A DNA stretch of 64,000 nucleotides from Opisthocomus hoazin (Eukaryota; Chordata; Aves; Opisthocomiformes; Opisthocomidae). Each line of letters opens with the position of its first letter. Position 1 is the stretch's first letter. The notes beneath the pieces are model-generated. The model was not told the DNA's origin and did not search any database. It was given only the letters and a program-made list of their open reading frames with translations. Below are positions 25,261 through 38,000 of the stretch, in pieces. The position numbers were made by a program, and so were the translations under genes. The stretch is taken from NCBI RefSeq assembly GCF_030867145.1, contig NC_134422.1:7629531-7693530 (forward strand), read 5' to 3'.

Positions 25261-28200
25261 CACAATCAAGCAAGAAACAGAGAGACTCATGCAAAACCCA
25301 GCAGTTCTCTGCTACATTGAAAAAAGTTGACTCCATGGCAAATTTGCAAAGCTTCAGCATAGACAGACTAAATAACATCCCTCTCAGCAGGCAGTACACA
25401 ATATTTTTTTGTTACAGGAAGATACTGCAATATGTCTGATATCCATTTGCTTCCTTTTTTTGTTAATTCTGATTTTTATATAATTCTACATTCATGCACC
25501 ATAGAACTGCTCTTCATCTGTCTGCTAACCTATCCCAATAATATACTACTGCTTTCCACATGGCAAATTAATTTGTGTTTTCCTGTCAGTCATAAAACAG
25601 GGTTTTACAGGATTCTCTCCATCTGTTTTGGAAAGGATGAGGAACCTTGTGGCCATCTTTAACAACTGTCTAGCATCCCAGGTCCTCAACATGGCAGCAA
25701 TTCACTGCTAGGAAGATTCCTAGGCTGTCTCCAGATATCTTCAACTTCCCCTGTGAAAGCAAAATAGGGTCTGCAACCTGACTGCAAGGAAGCTCCTCCC
25801 TTTTCTCCTGCATCAGTTGAGCATCATATTCAAGGCTCTTGAGCTGATTCTCTAGGCTCTGTTAATGGAAGCCCCAAAGAGCTTTAGGACCAGCAAGCCT
25901 TTCTCAGAGAGCCATCTGGGATTAAAAGTGTCTTTAGCTACCCACAGGGATGTAATCTGTGGAGCAGAGCTCACAGAACCAGTACTTGCACCCCCTCCAG
26001 CCTTCCCCATGTGCCTGTGGGAGGTCCCCTTGTCCCAGGTAACCACCCTTTCCTCATCAGACAAGCGCAGCACCATGCTCACAGCCCATGTTCTTAGTCA
26101 CCTGCCTCTTAGATCCACTCTGATAGCTCCTACAATTCCCTGAGGTCAACACACTTAAAGTTTTATATCCCTTATAATCTTGGGTATCGATTTGGAAGGG
26201 CTACAGCTGACCCAGGTTGTTTTGACCATTGCCTCACTCCCGGTGAAAACCTCTCTCTAGCCGCCTTTGATTTCACTCCGTTGCTGCTGCAGAGCAATGT
26301 GATACAGGCAACACCAAAGCAGAGAACATTTTTTGGGTTGTTTTTTTTCAATGCTACATATGATTACTTATTTTTGACAACAGCTAGTCAAACTCCACCA
26401 AAGCTAGTATCACAGCATTTCTTGAAGAGAAGCAGAAATCAGCACCTCTGCTGTTATTCCTTTCCTTCACAAATAAGTGCACCAGGCTGGTTTTTCTGGA
26501 ATGAGCCTCAGCTGTGTTCATACTGTCATTTAACCTCTACCTCTTCAGCCTGAAAACAAGCAGCTCCTTTTCTCCCACATATGACACCTTTGATTGGGAA
26601 TCTTCCTCCTCATAGCTGGTTCTTCACACTTAGAAGAGCTATAAATGGTATAAAAGGTGCAACAAGCCTTATTCTCTGCAAAGCAGGGGAGAATTGAGGT
26701 GGGGTTTTTTTCTTTTTTGATATTTTATTTCTTGATCTCTGTTTCTTGATATCTTCTTTTATAAAAGGAAAACCACTTTCTTCCCTGACTGGGCATTAGC
26801 TTTCAGAGATGCTGACCATTCACATTTGCTATTGATTACAACATTAGTTTGGGGTATTCCTTAGATATAAAAATGAGGCCTATTACCTGCATAGGTTCTA
26901 AAAATACATTGTTCCAAACATAGATTTTGTGCTGTCTCAGACAACCACCCATAAATCTCTTAAAGCACTAAAACTCAAGGACTTGAGCTCATCAAGAAAC
27001 AGTTACCTTTATCCATATATTAAGCCAGCTTTCCAGATGTGACAAATATGCAATTATTTATACATCTAACAGAGACCCGCACTCTGTCCCAATTCATTGT
27101 GGTAAATTCATCACAGTAAATGCAGAGTAACTACACTGTTTTCAAATACTTAGGCAAAGTGTGTGTGGTCAGACATGACTAATGACAACAGGATTGCTGA
27201 CTTTATTCCATTCTTTTTGGATGCTCTGGAATTCTCCTTCCATCCAAAATCACAGCAATATAGATTTAAGGGTATTTATTTATTGCATCACTGGTCAAAA
27301 AGTTAAAAAATCATACAACTGAGAGAAGAAAAGAGAAACCACAGGGAATACCAGGAACCTAACTTGTACTTTTACCTTTGAAAGTCTCCTCTTCAGTTAA
27401 TTAAAGGCTGTATTACCCTGAACTGAAAATCAACTATTCTCACGGGTTTCAAATGCACAGTACCTTCCTCCTTCCTAAGAAATATAATTTTTCCTGAGAT
27501 GATAACTTCCTTCTTCTCAAAGACAGAGAAAAAATGTAGCAGCAGATCTGTCTTAGAAGTAATAACTTACCCATCATATTGGAATAGTATTTAAGTGACA
27601 ACAAGGCAATCAACAAAAGACCAACATTATTTGTTCAGTCAATCTCTTTTAGAGTGATAAAGCAATTCAAAGCTCAGGCCAGTAAAATGCTGAGGAAAGA
27701 AGCGGAGGAAGAAACCTGGGGAAAAAGAAGCACGGCAATATAAAATATTCAGAGTACTTACACATGATATAGTTTCAGAGACAGTAGCCGCAAAATAGGA
27801 AAACAATTGCAATGTTTGAAAACTAGAGCTGGGCAAATCAATGATTGCTAGTCATCAACCATGCCTCACACACATCATTTATTCAATCAGAATCCTTCCT
27901 TCATCCTCCTTGACAGAAACAATAAAAAACTACTCTATGCAGTTAAGCCTCGATCTGTATATCTGAGGAAGACAGAAATCAGATAAATTCATTTTAAGGG
28001 GGAAATTCTTCTCCTAATCTTCCTCGTAGGTAGCTGTTTTCCAGCTCTCTACAGTGTCCTACCATGTGATTCTCAATCACAGTTATTGCAGAAGCACTCA
28101 CAAGGAAATAGTGGCAGTAATAGCAGGGTTCAGGGGCGCTTTCTGCCGAATGAAACCAAAAAGCATTCAGTATTGATGACCCTGGAGGTCATCATCTAAC

Positions 28201-28299
28201 TGGGAGGAAAAAGTGGGAGTTATTGGTACCATACATATCAAGAAATACATGAGTAAAATACAAGGAAAAGCTGCTCTTTGATATAATTATTTACACATT
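25261..28299. other. Unannotated noncoding DNA with one faint repeat relic
   Basis: A short stretch at 27112-27145 (cagtaaatgcagagtaact followed by a cactg core) resembles the old palindromic repeat. A GC-richer interval at 25850-26150 has overlapping frames on both strands without domains. No exon was recognised. Confidence 0.5.
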
Positions 28300-31200
28300 T
28301 CAATCATTCCTATTTGCATGGTGTGTAAAAGCCCTGTCCTGGGAGGTAATCACATTCTGCTAAACCCTTTATAAAAAAATAGCAAAAAAAGATGGCTTCA
28401 GCCCCAAAATCAAAGAGAACCGAAGATGGAGGAAGTCAGAAAAGGAACACAAGGAGACAGGCTCCATCGGGATGATAGGTTGTGGTCTCCACACACAAGG
28501 AGCCTCATGTGTTTATCTGTAGCCAGCATGAATCTTAAGGAGCAATGCGAGGGACAGCAACAAAGACATTTCCAAGACATGTCTTCAGACCGTGAAGGCA
28601 GCTCAGGAGAAGACATTATGACTGTAAATGTAGCAAAGCCAGCCTGGTGTCGCGGGATGATCTGTCACTTCTTAGCGAGAGATGATCCATCGGGAGAGGC
28701 TGCAACCAAGGGGACGGAGGAAAGAGTTAGCATTTGGCACAGCTACAATTGTCAAGGTTGGAGAAAAGGATGCTGTGGTAACCAAGGCACAAGTAATTAA
28801 AGTCTAGACAAGATTATTAAGGAATTCTTGTTAGGTTCCTAATCAAAGACAGCTCTTGAGGTCTGGGGTGTGTCTACGTCCCACAGCCACTAGTGACAGT
28901 GCCCTTTCTCTCTTCTCCATCCAGCCCTCTCATTTTCCTCCCTTATGCCAGCTTTTCCACCTCTTGCCTTCTCTTTCTTTGTTCTCAACTAAACCCAGGC
29001 TAAAGACAACAGACAAAGCAGCTTCTGTCATAACTGACATCACACAGTAAGCATCGTATTAGCTAATGCATTAAATAGACACTGAAAAAGAGGGAAAGGG
29101 ATAAATTATACCCTTGTCAGTTTGTTCAGCTGCTATGCCCTGTCAGATGCGTGTTGTGCTGTTTGTTTGTTAAACCTTCCTTGCAAAGAGCAATACTGAG
29201 AGAGCTGCGGTGCTGACAGTGCCAAGGCACACGTCTCCCTGCCCCACACTAACGGCGTGTTTCCCCCTTCCCTTCAGAACAGTCTGTAACCTCCTCCTTG
29301 TAGGACCCTCTTCTGATTTTTTGTATTTCCAGAGGATATTTTTACACTTGTGGAATTGGTTTATTGATCCAGGGCAAGCACAGAATGAAGATGGTTAAAA
29401 ACTGGATCCACGTGTAGGACTGTACATGAAATTCAGAAATCAGGAAAGTTCCACCCCAAAAGCCATAGGAAAAGGAAAGTGATACTTCAATTTCAGCTGT
29501 CACGAACAGGAAAAGCATTTTTTACCAGCTTTTTCCATCCTAAGGATAGATTTGGGGAACAATAAACGCTTTGAACTAGTATTGCAAAGGAAGATCAAAT
29601 CTTTTTGCAACATCTTTTTCCAACTGATTGATGCATTCATGGCACGTATGCCTGTCCTCAGATCACAAATGACAAGAGCCAACCTATACTCTTACACCAT
29701 AACACCTGTGAAGCATTCTAGCTAATCATCTAGAAAGTCCTGAAGAGATCCCTTGATACCGTGCCCCGTTTTCCCATTTCCATATAGTTCTGACAAGTCC
29801 TTAAAGACAGAGGCGCAGAAAGGTGGCAGGAAATGGAGAAAAAAGAAGAAAAATTAAGCAGCGAACTTTCAAAAATGTCATTAGACATTCTTAGGGACTT
29901 AAAAGAAAAAATGTTTATTCTTTTAACACCAGATGTAGAGGCAATCAGAATCATGCAAGCCTGGAGTCACATAGGCAAGAATTAGTTTCAAAATCGATAT
30001 TGGCCATTTTGCTTAACTCATGGAATTTATTCTTTTTGCTAGATCTAGCTGCAAAGTACACTTATTCAAGGAAACATGCCAGGATGAACTAAACATAAGG
30101 ATTATACTAAGGATTAAGCTCATAAGCTTTATGCAGCATTCTTTACAATAGTACTTGCATATTTCAATTTTTCACAAATCACTTGTGCAAGACAACCTGA
30201 GGTGGGGGATTCTTCTACCAGGAGCATTGCAAACATGAATCCAGAAACTCACCCAAATTTGCTTTTGTTCCCAAAATTGCAGGAATCTCCTGGAGTATAA
30301 AACATCTGAAAATATTTGGCCTAAGCTATCGGATGAAGGCACAACTAATGGGACTCTGGGGAACAAATGACAACCACCGACCCTGCCTTCTGAGACCTCT
30401 GGTTGTTGCAATGTAGCTCCTCTCTTTCTAAAGGTAAACAACATGGTCTCTATAAATCAACACTCTTTGAGACTTCAAAGGCACTGGGATACCCCTATCA
30501 ATATATCACTCAGGTCAGAAATTAGCTTTAACCTGCTACATGGTCAGAAGATAGTCAGTTAGCAGTCAGAGAGCAAAGGAGTGTTGATAGAGCCAGTCAA
30601 TTATTATTTTCCTGATAAAATAATATATCCAAGAGATCTCTTTCTTGTGTTTCTGAAGCCAATGTAGAGTCATGCTTTAAACCATGAACCTCAGATGCCG
30701 TAAATTTCAAAGATCTGCACCAGAACGCTCACTCACTTCAGACACTTAAAGCTATAAAGCTTCAAAGGAGACAGAACAAACATTAGCTTAAGTTGTCTGA
30801 AAGAACATCTGCATCTGTACCAGCCACATGTGGAGGCAAACTGCTTGAGCCGCTCTTTCCAGCTGGGTGACGTGACCTTAGCTTAAATCTTCCTGAATTG
30901 CGACTAATGACCCAGAACATCCATTGCAACAATTACAGCAAATAAACAAGCACACTGACGTCTTCTGACAGCATCTGAATCTTCTCTTTCTTTGTGCTTG
31001 GTATCTTTACAGATCATCTTGATACTAGTCATGAAAAACAGTTGCCAGGATCTGTTAGAGAAGAGTTCTTGATATACCAGGCTGTGGGCCTTAGTTTGCC
31101 ACAGGACCACCCTAGTTTCGGAGTCATGGTGACAGCTGCCCAGGAGGTCAACGGTGCACAAACTGGAAAGAGTCACACACATAATGCCAACCCAATCAAA

Positions 31201-32574
31201 CCAGGCAGATTTTGCCCTTGGAGGAAGGTAATGCAGCACATTTCAGAAGATCTAAGCCTACCAAGTGTGCAAGGAAAACCAGTAGCTCTTCCCCTGACAG
31301 CACAGATGAAGAGGCTCCAAACCCACTGTCGATGCTGGCACCCACAGGCTCGCGTGAGGGAGGGTAGCCATCGATGGCTGAAGACCAATCCTATCTAGGA
31401 GAAACTGAGACCAGTTCCTCCTGCTACGCAGTATCATAACCATGATGGCCAGCTTCTCATAGGCAGGGTCATAGAAGGAGAAGGTGGCCACGGCCAGCCT
31501 TCACCCTGTTTGGATGATGGTCCCAAGGAGTGGAGGGCATGGTCCCTGGTGTGGCACAGGCAGGCCTACAGCTCCCAGACGTGGCTGTGCAGCATCCCTG
31601 CTCCACAAACTGGGTTGCTCTTCCGCAAACACTCAGGGCCAGACAGGGAACCTGCTTGGTAGCCCAAAAGTAAGGGGAAACAGGCAGGAGAGCAATGTCC
31701 TGAGGTATGGTCCCTGCTCCCTGCCTCCACTCTGCCTTTTGCAGCAGAGAATAATTGGATAAAGTACGTAAACAACACTCAGGGTCACTCCATGCCTGCG
31801 CAGCACAGCAAGGACATGACTTTGTTCATGTCCTCACCATTTGTTCCATCAATTCAAATTGTCCACACCAGCTTTATGTTCAGTTTGAACATCCTTTTAG
31901 CAAAGCTTCATTTCTGTTAAGTTCCTGCGAAAGCTGTATTTGTTTATGATGTTATGATGGAATTATTATAATCAAATTTAACAATGACTAAGCTGTGTGT
32001 AAATGGTTGAGTTCATGTAAACACACAGAGTCATTTTGCCAGAATGTGAAATGTTGGTCTTTGGTTCTGTAGCTGCAAGTAACGATGGCATAACAGTACA
32101 AGGAAATTACAATATGGCTTGTTTGAACCAGGCTTCCTTTCTGAAAAAAACATTCTTCAGAGCCATTAGGAGTGCTCTCAATTACATTTCAGCTGCAATT
32201 ACATTTCAACAACTTCCTGATTAAACACACCTGGAGAATGGGAAGATTTTCCTCTTTCCAAAAACATCTTCGTCTTGCAAAACCAGACCAGAAAAAAAAG
32301 CCTCCTCTGGGTTGATTCCCGTCCCCCTCCTCCCTCCTAGCCTTTTCCTTTCTATCGTGGCTATATATTTTGTCCAAAAATCTCTGCTTTCATTTATAAA
32401 GAAGTCTCCAGCCCCTTTGATCACAAAGAAAACCTTTGAAATGTGAAATGAGTTTAAACCAACGCAGCAATGTGTGCTCAAGTCTTTAGACACCTGTAAT
32501 AACAGTAGTTGGATGTGTGAACTGTCCTATTCACATCAGCAGAGTGCAAATTCTAAAGCCAAGTTAAATAGAGG
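28300..32574. other. Unannotated noncoding DNA
   Basis: A 124-codon + frame at 28426-28800, a 134-codon + frame at 30994-31398 (starting at GTG) and overlapping minus frames were examined. None has a recognisable domain. A pyrimidine-rich patch lies at about 28890-29000. A 13-bp unit (caattacatttca) is repeated at 32179-32191 and 32196-32208. Confidence 0.55.
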
Positions 32575-32715
32575 ACACATGGTCCAGTGATTAGATCATT
32601 ATTTTGGCATTTGTGATGTTCAGGTTTGGGTTTCTGCTGATCCACGGAGTGATGGGAATTTGGACAAGTCATTTGGCAGAAGGTTTAAATTGTGTCTGCT
32701 TCCCATGGGGGACCT
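32575..32715 (+). repeat. Degenerate MIR-like SINE relic
   Basis: The order of motifs follows the mammalian/amniote MIR consensus: a tRNA-like 5' segment (ccagtgattagatcat, compare 'tagtggttagagca'), a B-box-like stretch (caggtttgggtttctgctg), then tttggacaagtcattt (compare 'cttgggcaagtcactt') and a cccatgggg stretch. It is heavily diverged and the 3' core is lost. MIR-type SINEs are old in amniotes, so such a decayed copy in a bird is expected. The assignment is from memory of the consensus. Confidence 0.5.
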
Positions 32716-32792
32716 GGAGCCTGGCTTGTGCCAGAATGGCAGGGCTCTGCCTTATCCTGCTTGCCATCTACGGTTAGATTTGCACAGGATCA

Positions 32793-32870
32793 CAGCATTT
32801 GGCCCCGAGACTGCAAAACAGCTAAAAATATGTGTAAATTACCAGACTGTAGTCTTGGAACAGCCCAGGG
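32793..32870. repeat. Relic of old palindromic amniote repeat
   Basis: The stretch begins with an atttggcccc terminus-like motif and continues with gactgcaaaacagctaaaaa, tgtgtaaattac and gtagtcttgga. This matches the arm-then-core order of the better preserved copy at 58779-58909. It is diverged and lacks the second arm. Confidence 0.4.
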
Positions 32871-33187
32871 TCTAAGAGTTCATTAACTCCACGAATTATG
32901 AGAGGATGCAACATGGCATTTGTAGTGAAAATATGCAACAAATTAAAAGCAGTAAAACAACAGAGCTGAACAGTGAAAGCAAAAGAGACTTAGCCTGTAA
33001 TCACAGCACTGTGACTTGGGCTCTGATAGAGTTCCTGTATGCCATCTTAAAAGAGGAATTTGATGATGTTTAAACATTTCTTTTTCTGTCAGCAGATGAA
33101 ACAGTACGTTAATGGAGTAACTACTGCCAAAGGTTAGTTGGGAGAGGTCTGGCTCTCCTAAAAAACACAGGAACATGTTAGGGAGGG

Positions 33188-33205
33188 GTGTGTATGTGTG
33201 TGTGT
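33188..33205 (+). repeat. Short (GT)n microsatellite
   Basis: This is an 18-base GT/TG run with one interruption (a gtat step). Confidence 0.75.
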
Positions 33206-33440
33206 AAAATTAATATAGTTGTATGTACCATTCCCCAGTTAAGTGCATGTGTGTATTTGGACCAGCAACCCTACAGAAACAGGCAAAAAATAATTCACTG
33301 TTTCCTCTCGCCACAGTTATGACAGATTCGCCATACCAATGATATTTTGTCAGATCACTCTCTGAAACAGCTCTGGCTAAACTTTACACTTTTTATTTCA
33401 TCAAAACCCTTGCCCAGCAAATCCATAGATTTATGAATGC

Positions 33441-33527
33441 AGACCATTCTGTTGACTTCAAGAGGACTGTGAGGAGGAAAGGAAGTCTGCACCTAGATAT
33501 GCTTTTGAGAAATTTGGCCCTACACCA
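33441..33527. repeat. Relic of old palindromic amniote repeat
   Basis: A gaccattctgttgacttcaa core is followed by aggaagtctgcac and ends in gaaatttggccct. This is the expected core-to-terminus order of the same old repeat. Only one arm is visible. Confidence 0.4.
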
Positions 33528-34726
33528 CATTTATTCTGGTCAAATAGAGTCACATCTACGTACATGGAGCATCCATAATTCAAAAATGTATAAAATGCTA
33601 CCACTGAAAACCATCACAGGGATCAAATCTGGAGCACAATAAAAATTGTGTACAAGAATCAGATTTTCCCTCCCATTCCTCAGTCCACTGATGCAAGCAA
33701 AAAGGGAATTTTTCCCTTCAAGCCAGACTTTCACAGAAAGCGAGGTCATCCTATTTTCTGCCAAGCTTCAGGTAGCTTACAAGGATAAGGTCATATCTTT
33801 TAAGATGTACCATTAGCTTCCTTATTGCTGGAGAAAATTAAAAAGGAAAATTGCCTGTCACACCCAGAGCCCTGAGCTGATGATGAAGGCTGAAGTCTGC
33901 TCAGATTTTCATTCTGGGTTTACACTTTCAGGTTACCTTATTTATTTATTTTCATGCACCTCGAGTGCTGTTTAAAATACAAAACCTAGAAAGTATTTGC
34001 TTTCTTGCAAAGATGATAAATCGGGCTAGATTTTCAATGTGCTGCGTATACACAACCCCAACTTTTAGGTGATCTAGCAGGGTCTCAGGTAATTCTGTCT
34101 TTTTGATGGCATGTAATCTTCAGTGCTAGAATGAGACACATTTTGTCTCTGTTTCCCCCTCACTGTCTAAATTGTGGCTGGGCTGATGATGCCAGGATTG
34201 ATGTGCCTAGGAAGAGATACTTGCAATTTTTTATTGCTTATGTGTTATCTTTTAGTTTTACTCTTATTTTTTCTGCATACTGTTTAGAGAGCAGTAGACC
34301 TATCACACTGCGTCTCGTTCCAAGTGTCAGATTACTCATCCAAGCAATGACCTTGCTTCACTTCCGGAAGCCTAAAGATCCGTTTGTTAAAATAGGCAAT
34401 TGGACACATTGAGATAGCCTGTCGGGCATAGTGACTTTGTCCATATGAAAGATGCTACGGAAACTGATGTACTCTGAAGCATCCTTTTGCTTGGATAGCC
34501 GATAGCTGGCTCCTTCGGCATAGTTCCCATTTTACTGATCTGTCTCAGAGGAATTTTTTAAGCCTTCAAGACACAAAGAAAAAGGATACATTACAGTAAC
34601 CACAAAAGTCTGTTTTAAACTAACAGAAGTAAACAACATTGTTTGTTTGCAACATCTACTCATGCCTAGGTACAACAGACCTTGAGGGGTATTTCTGCTG
34701 CAGAGATGCATAAGTTATGGTTCTGT
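33528..34726. other. Unannotated noncoding DNA
   Basis: No exon or repeat is recognised. The 93-codon frame at 34131-34412 has no known domain. Confidence 0.5.
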
Positions 34727-34781
34727 TAATAATAAGGATGATGGTAATAATAATGATGATAGAAGGAGAAGAAGAAGGAAA
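34727..34781 (+). repeat. Degenerate trinucleotide-rich tract
   Basis: The tract changes from AAT/GAT units (taataataatgatgat) to GAA units (ggagaagaagaagg) without a long uninterrupted array. It looks like a decayed microsatellite. Confidence 0.65.
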
Positions 34782-36599
34782 AATGTTACAGCATGCTCCA
34801 ATTATCATCTGATCCAATTTTGTGAGCCATATAAGACCATTAAGTCCATAGAAAGATGCTCTGCCTGTCAAGTGAGGCCAGCTTACTTGGTATCATAGCC
34901 CATGCAGCACACAGTCCTGGAAGCCAGGCAGGCACCCCACAGCATGAGGCCGTGAGGGCATGGAGTTATCTCAGGAGGCAGTCAGGGACTGGTAAGTCCT
35001 GAACGCCAGCGACATGACTTGAATTCTTCTGGGAAAAAAACAGTCTTGGCAAGTTACCTTCACAGCTTCAGAGGCAAGGGAAGATTTGTAAGTGGTTTTA
35101 TTACACCAGTTAGCGGTCTTGGAAAAATTAGATGAGTTGTGAAACAGATAAGCCATTAACTCAGATGGTATGAAAATATCACATGTGTTCAAAATAAACA
35201 TCCTGTTCCCGCGCCCTCCCAATATCTAACCTTGATATGTGAGGGCTGGCACATAAGCAAACTGTCTTCCTTCTTCAACAGATCACACAAAGCCCTCTGA
35301 CTGCAACAGGATTTTCTCTCTAGTCGCTAGAAACTGCTTGACCGTTTCTTCCCTGTCTATGGGGAGAAAGAACATCCAGCACACCACATTTAGAACAGTA
35401 ATAACAATGCCCCACCTAACGCCTAAAGGGGCCAGAAGTCACCAGAATGTGTGGTGCTAATTGGCACATATAGTACAAAAGAACTGCTTAGAGAAAAAAG
35501 ATATTTTTCTTGACCTTAGATAGGCACCTCTTACTGCTGCCTTCTGTATGGCACTTCCTTCGAGCTCTGTGGACTCGCTCACCACTCCGCTCTCATCAGC
35601 TTTCCAATCCATCTTCAGGACACTGTCACTCCACACTGGAGCACACCCAGCAACCGAGCCCACTCTCTCCAAAATCCTGCTGGTCTTCGTCATTACGGAA
35701 AGCAGCCGCATTCAAAAATCTGGCCTGTCTTGCAACAGCAACAACCATCCACCAGCTTTTAAGCCAGTATTTCAGTTCATGTCTGAGTAAAGGTAATCAG
35801 TGAATGAGAATCTCCAGAGAACTGAGCAGGGACAGAAGAACCAGGGAGCATGTATCCCTGTTACCATGTGAAGTGTCATTAACTTACGCGTACAAAGGCT
35901 CTTGGTGGCCAGATCATCTTCCAGGAAAGGACTTACAGCAATAAACCCCATCCTATGGCCAGTCTGCCATGTACACAGACACTCTGGAAGACTTTAACAA
36001 AGTGACAGCTTGATGCAAAACCACAAGCTCCAAAAAGAAAAACAGAAATCCAGGTATATGCAGCAAACTGTGCACTTGAAACCAAGAGGATTTCAGGAAG
36101 CAAATGCCAATCAGTTTTATATTTTTAGGCCACTTCCTCCCTCTCTTCTACCACTCAATGCACTTCTTATTCCTGTAAAAGCGAAACAGACATTATGGGT
36201 CAAAAAATACATTTTTCTTTAGATGATTATGGAATGTACAGTGTTTAATTTACAGACCAAAACAATCAACAATACAGAAACAGTATTTATCAACAAATTC
36301 AAGTTTTATTCATACATGCAGAAGACTGCTATGCATAAAAGATGATGTGAAACATAGCTTTATGTATTTTTGCTAGGCAAACTTAAACTTTGATTTACAT
36401 CCATTTCACTAAAACTTTATTGCTTCCTCGTCAGATAGGATAGATTCCTTTCTGTATCTTAGATGGTAAATATAGTTAATGTGCTGAGGCTGCAATGGAT
36501 CAGCAGTGAAGCTGTTTAATAGTGACATAAATTATATCAGTGACTTTTCCTCCAAGTGAGAGATGACTCCATGTGCTATAAACTAATGCCAAAGGAATG
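34782..36599. other. Unannotated noncoding DNA
   Basis: Overlapping frames of about 80-97 codons on both strands at 35457-35803 cancel each other as gene evidence. The interval 36230-36560 is AT-rich with many TTTA/TAAT motifs but is not otherwise distinctive. Confidence 0.5.
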
Positions 36600-36870
36600 A
36601 TGCTCTTTCATGCTAGCAAAGTGCCTGAGCTATATTGTTTTTGTATCCTGTTGAGGATGCTACAAATGCAGCATGTATTACAACTATATGCACTTAGGCC
36701 ATTATTCTTTGCTGTTTTTAATGGCTTCCTGCACCGAAAATTGAGCTTCAGTGTCTGAATGAAGGCGAAGCCAATTATTTTCTTTGAAACCTCTCTTTAA
36801 AGTCAGCAAATCCCAACAGATTTTTAAAAACCTTTCACTTGGCTTAAAAATATAATTTAAAATAATTATT
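36600..36870. promoter_or_regulatory. Candidate conserved noncoding element
   Basis: The AT-rich block contains repeated ATTA/TAAT cores, a CCAATTATTTT site near 36771-36781 and a perfect 7-bp inverted pair, GCCATTA at 36698-36704 and TAATGGC at 36719-36725. There is no coding frame on the + strand. The minus-strand 91-codon frame is not recognised. Function is inferred only from motif texture. Confidence 0.2.
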
Positions 36871-37329
36871 CCTGTAGACACCAAGAAGCGCGAGGCATAA
36901 ATGAAGCTGGATGGCTGGGCAGAGCCACGAGCACGTGCCTGCACGCCCTTTCCCACGCTGCCAGGGCTGCTCAGCAATGCTCCATCTCCATTAGCCTGCC
37001 CCTGTCTCCAGACACTGTCTTACAGATCCCAGAGCGTTTTGTGCAGCTTGCAGTTCCAGTGCACTTCTACTATGAAACCAGCTTCTATTTGTTTTCAAAT
37101 TGGTCACTTATAAAGGATCTTTCATGTGCATTGTGGTTCCTCAGTAGAAACCACAGGAATACAGGAGAGCAGAGCAGGTGTTTATTACAGTGCCACAAAA
37201 AATGTGCCATCAGACAGTTAACTGACGCAGAAGTTCATCCTGCGAGTAGTTTTCACCTGTTCAGTGCAGCTGTATTGTCTGTCTGCTTTTGTCCTTGTCC
37301 CAAAGGAATTCATCCTCTTTCCTCCATTG

Positions 37330-38000
37330 TACGTATCCTTACAAACTGAAGTTTCCCCTTTCTGTACCTCCCACCAAGGCAACTTTGGCAGTCTCACAGA
37401 AGGCCCCTTTGCTCTTTGGTTTTACCCCTCCACTAGCATGAGGGACCTCATAGAGGACATCGGGACCTCACTTCCCACTTTTTGTCTCTTCCCCAGGCAA
37501 TCCTTCCAGCTGTGTTTCTCCCTCCTCTCCATCTTTTTGCATGAACTTAAACTGGCCTCCTTTACACTGTTCTTTACCTATTTCTCTGCAGATCAGCGCT
37601 AACCTCTTTTCCCCTGTACCTCTGAATGCAGCTACAAGGTATACGACTGCTTCCTCAGTTTCCTCCTCCATCACCCACCTTTTCATCCAGCTCCATCAAT
37701 CTCTGCCCCACAGACCCAATGCAGAAGCTCCACAGCCAAGTCGTTCTCTCCTAGAGCCCCCTTCCCTCCACATACCTGTATCCCACGCTGCCTCATGGAC
37801 ACTTGGCTCCTCACGTTTGCTCCCCTATTTCCTGTTAAACCGATCCATTCTCTTTCTTTTATCCAGAACTGTAACCTGTGGCACCCACGCCATGTCCAGT
37901 TCCATCCACCCTGACGGCCGTAGGCACGCCACCGTCCCACTCTCAGCATTACTCAGCTTCTACACAGAAAACTCAGCCCTTCCCAGGTTTTCATTCTCTT
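37330..38000 (+). repeat. Pyrimidine-rich block with spurious open frames
   Basis: The + strand is enriched in C and T for more than 600 bases, with many ctcctcc and cttttt words. That depletes stop codons and explains the ATG-initiated 171-codon frame at 37541-38056 and the overlapping opposite-strand frames. The Ser/Leu/Pro-rich translation lacks any domain. Several acceptor-like polypyrimidine-AG sites occur, as expected of such composition, so splicing cannot be argued from them. Confidence 0.5.

Noticed and set aside
28426..28800. 124-codon frame on +
   Set aside because: No recognisable domain, and the minus strand is also open in part of the same span. Likely chance.
30994..31398. 134-codon frame on +
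   Set aside because: It starts at GTG and is overlapped by similar-length minus-strand frames at 30904-31491. There is no domain or splice support.
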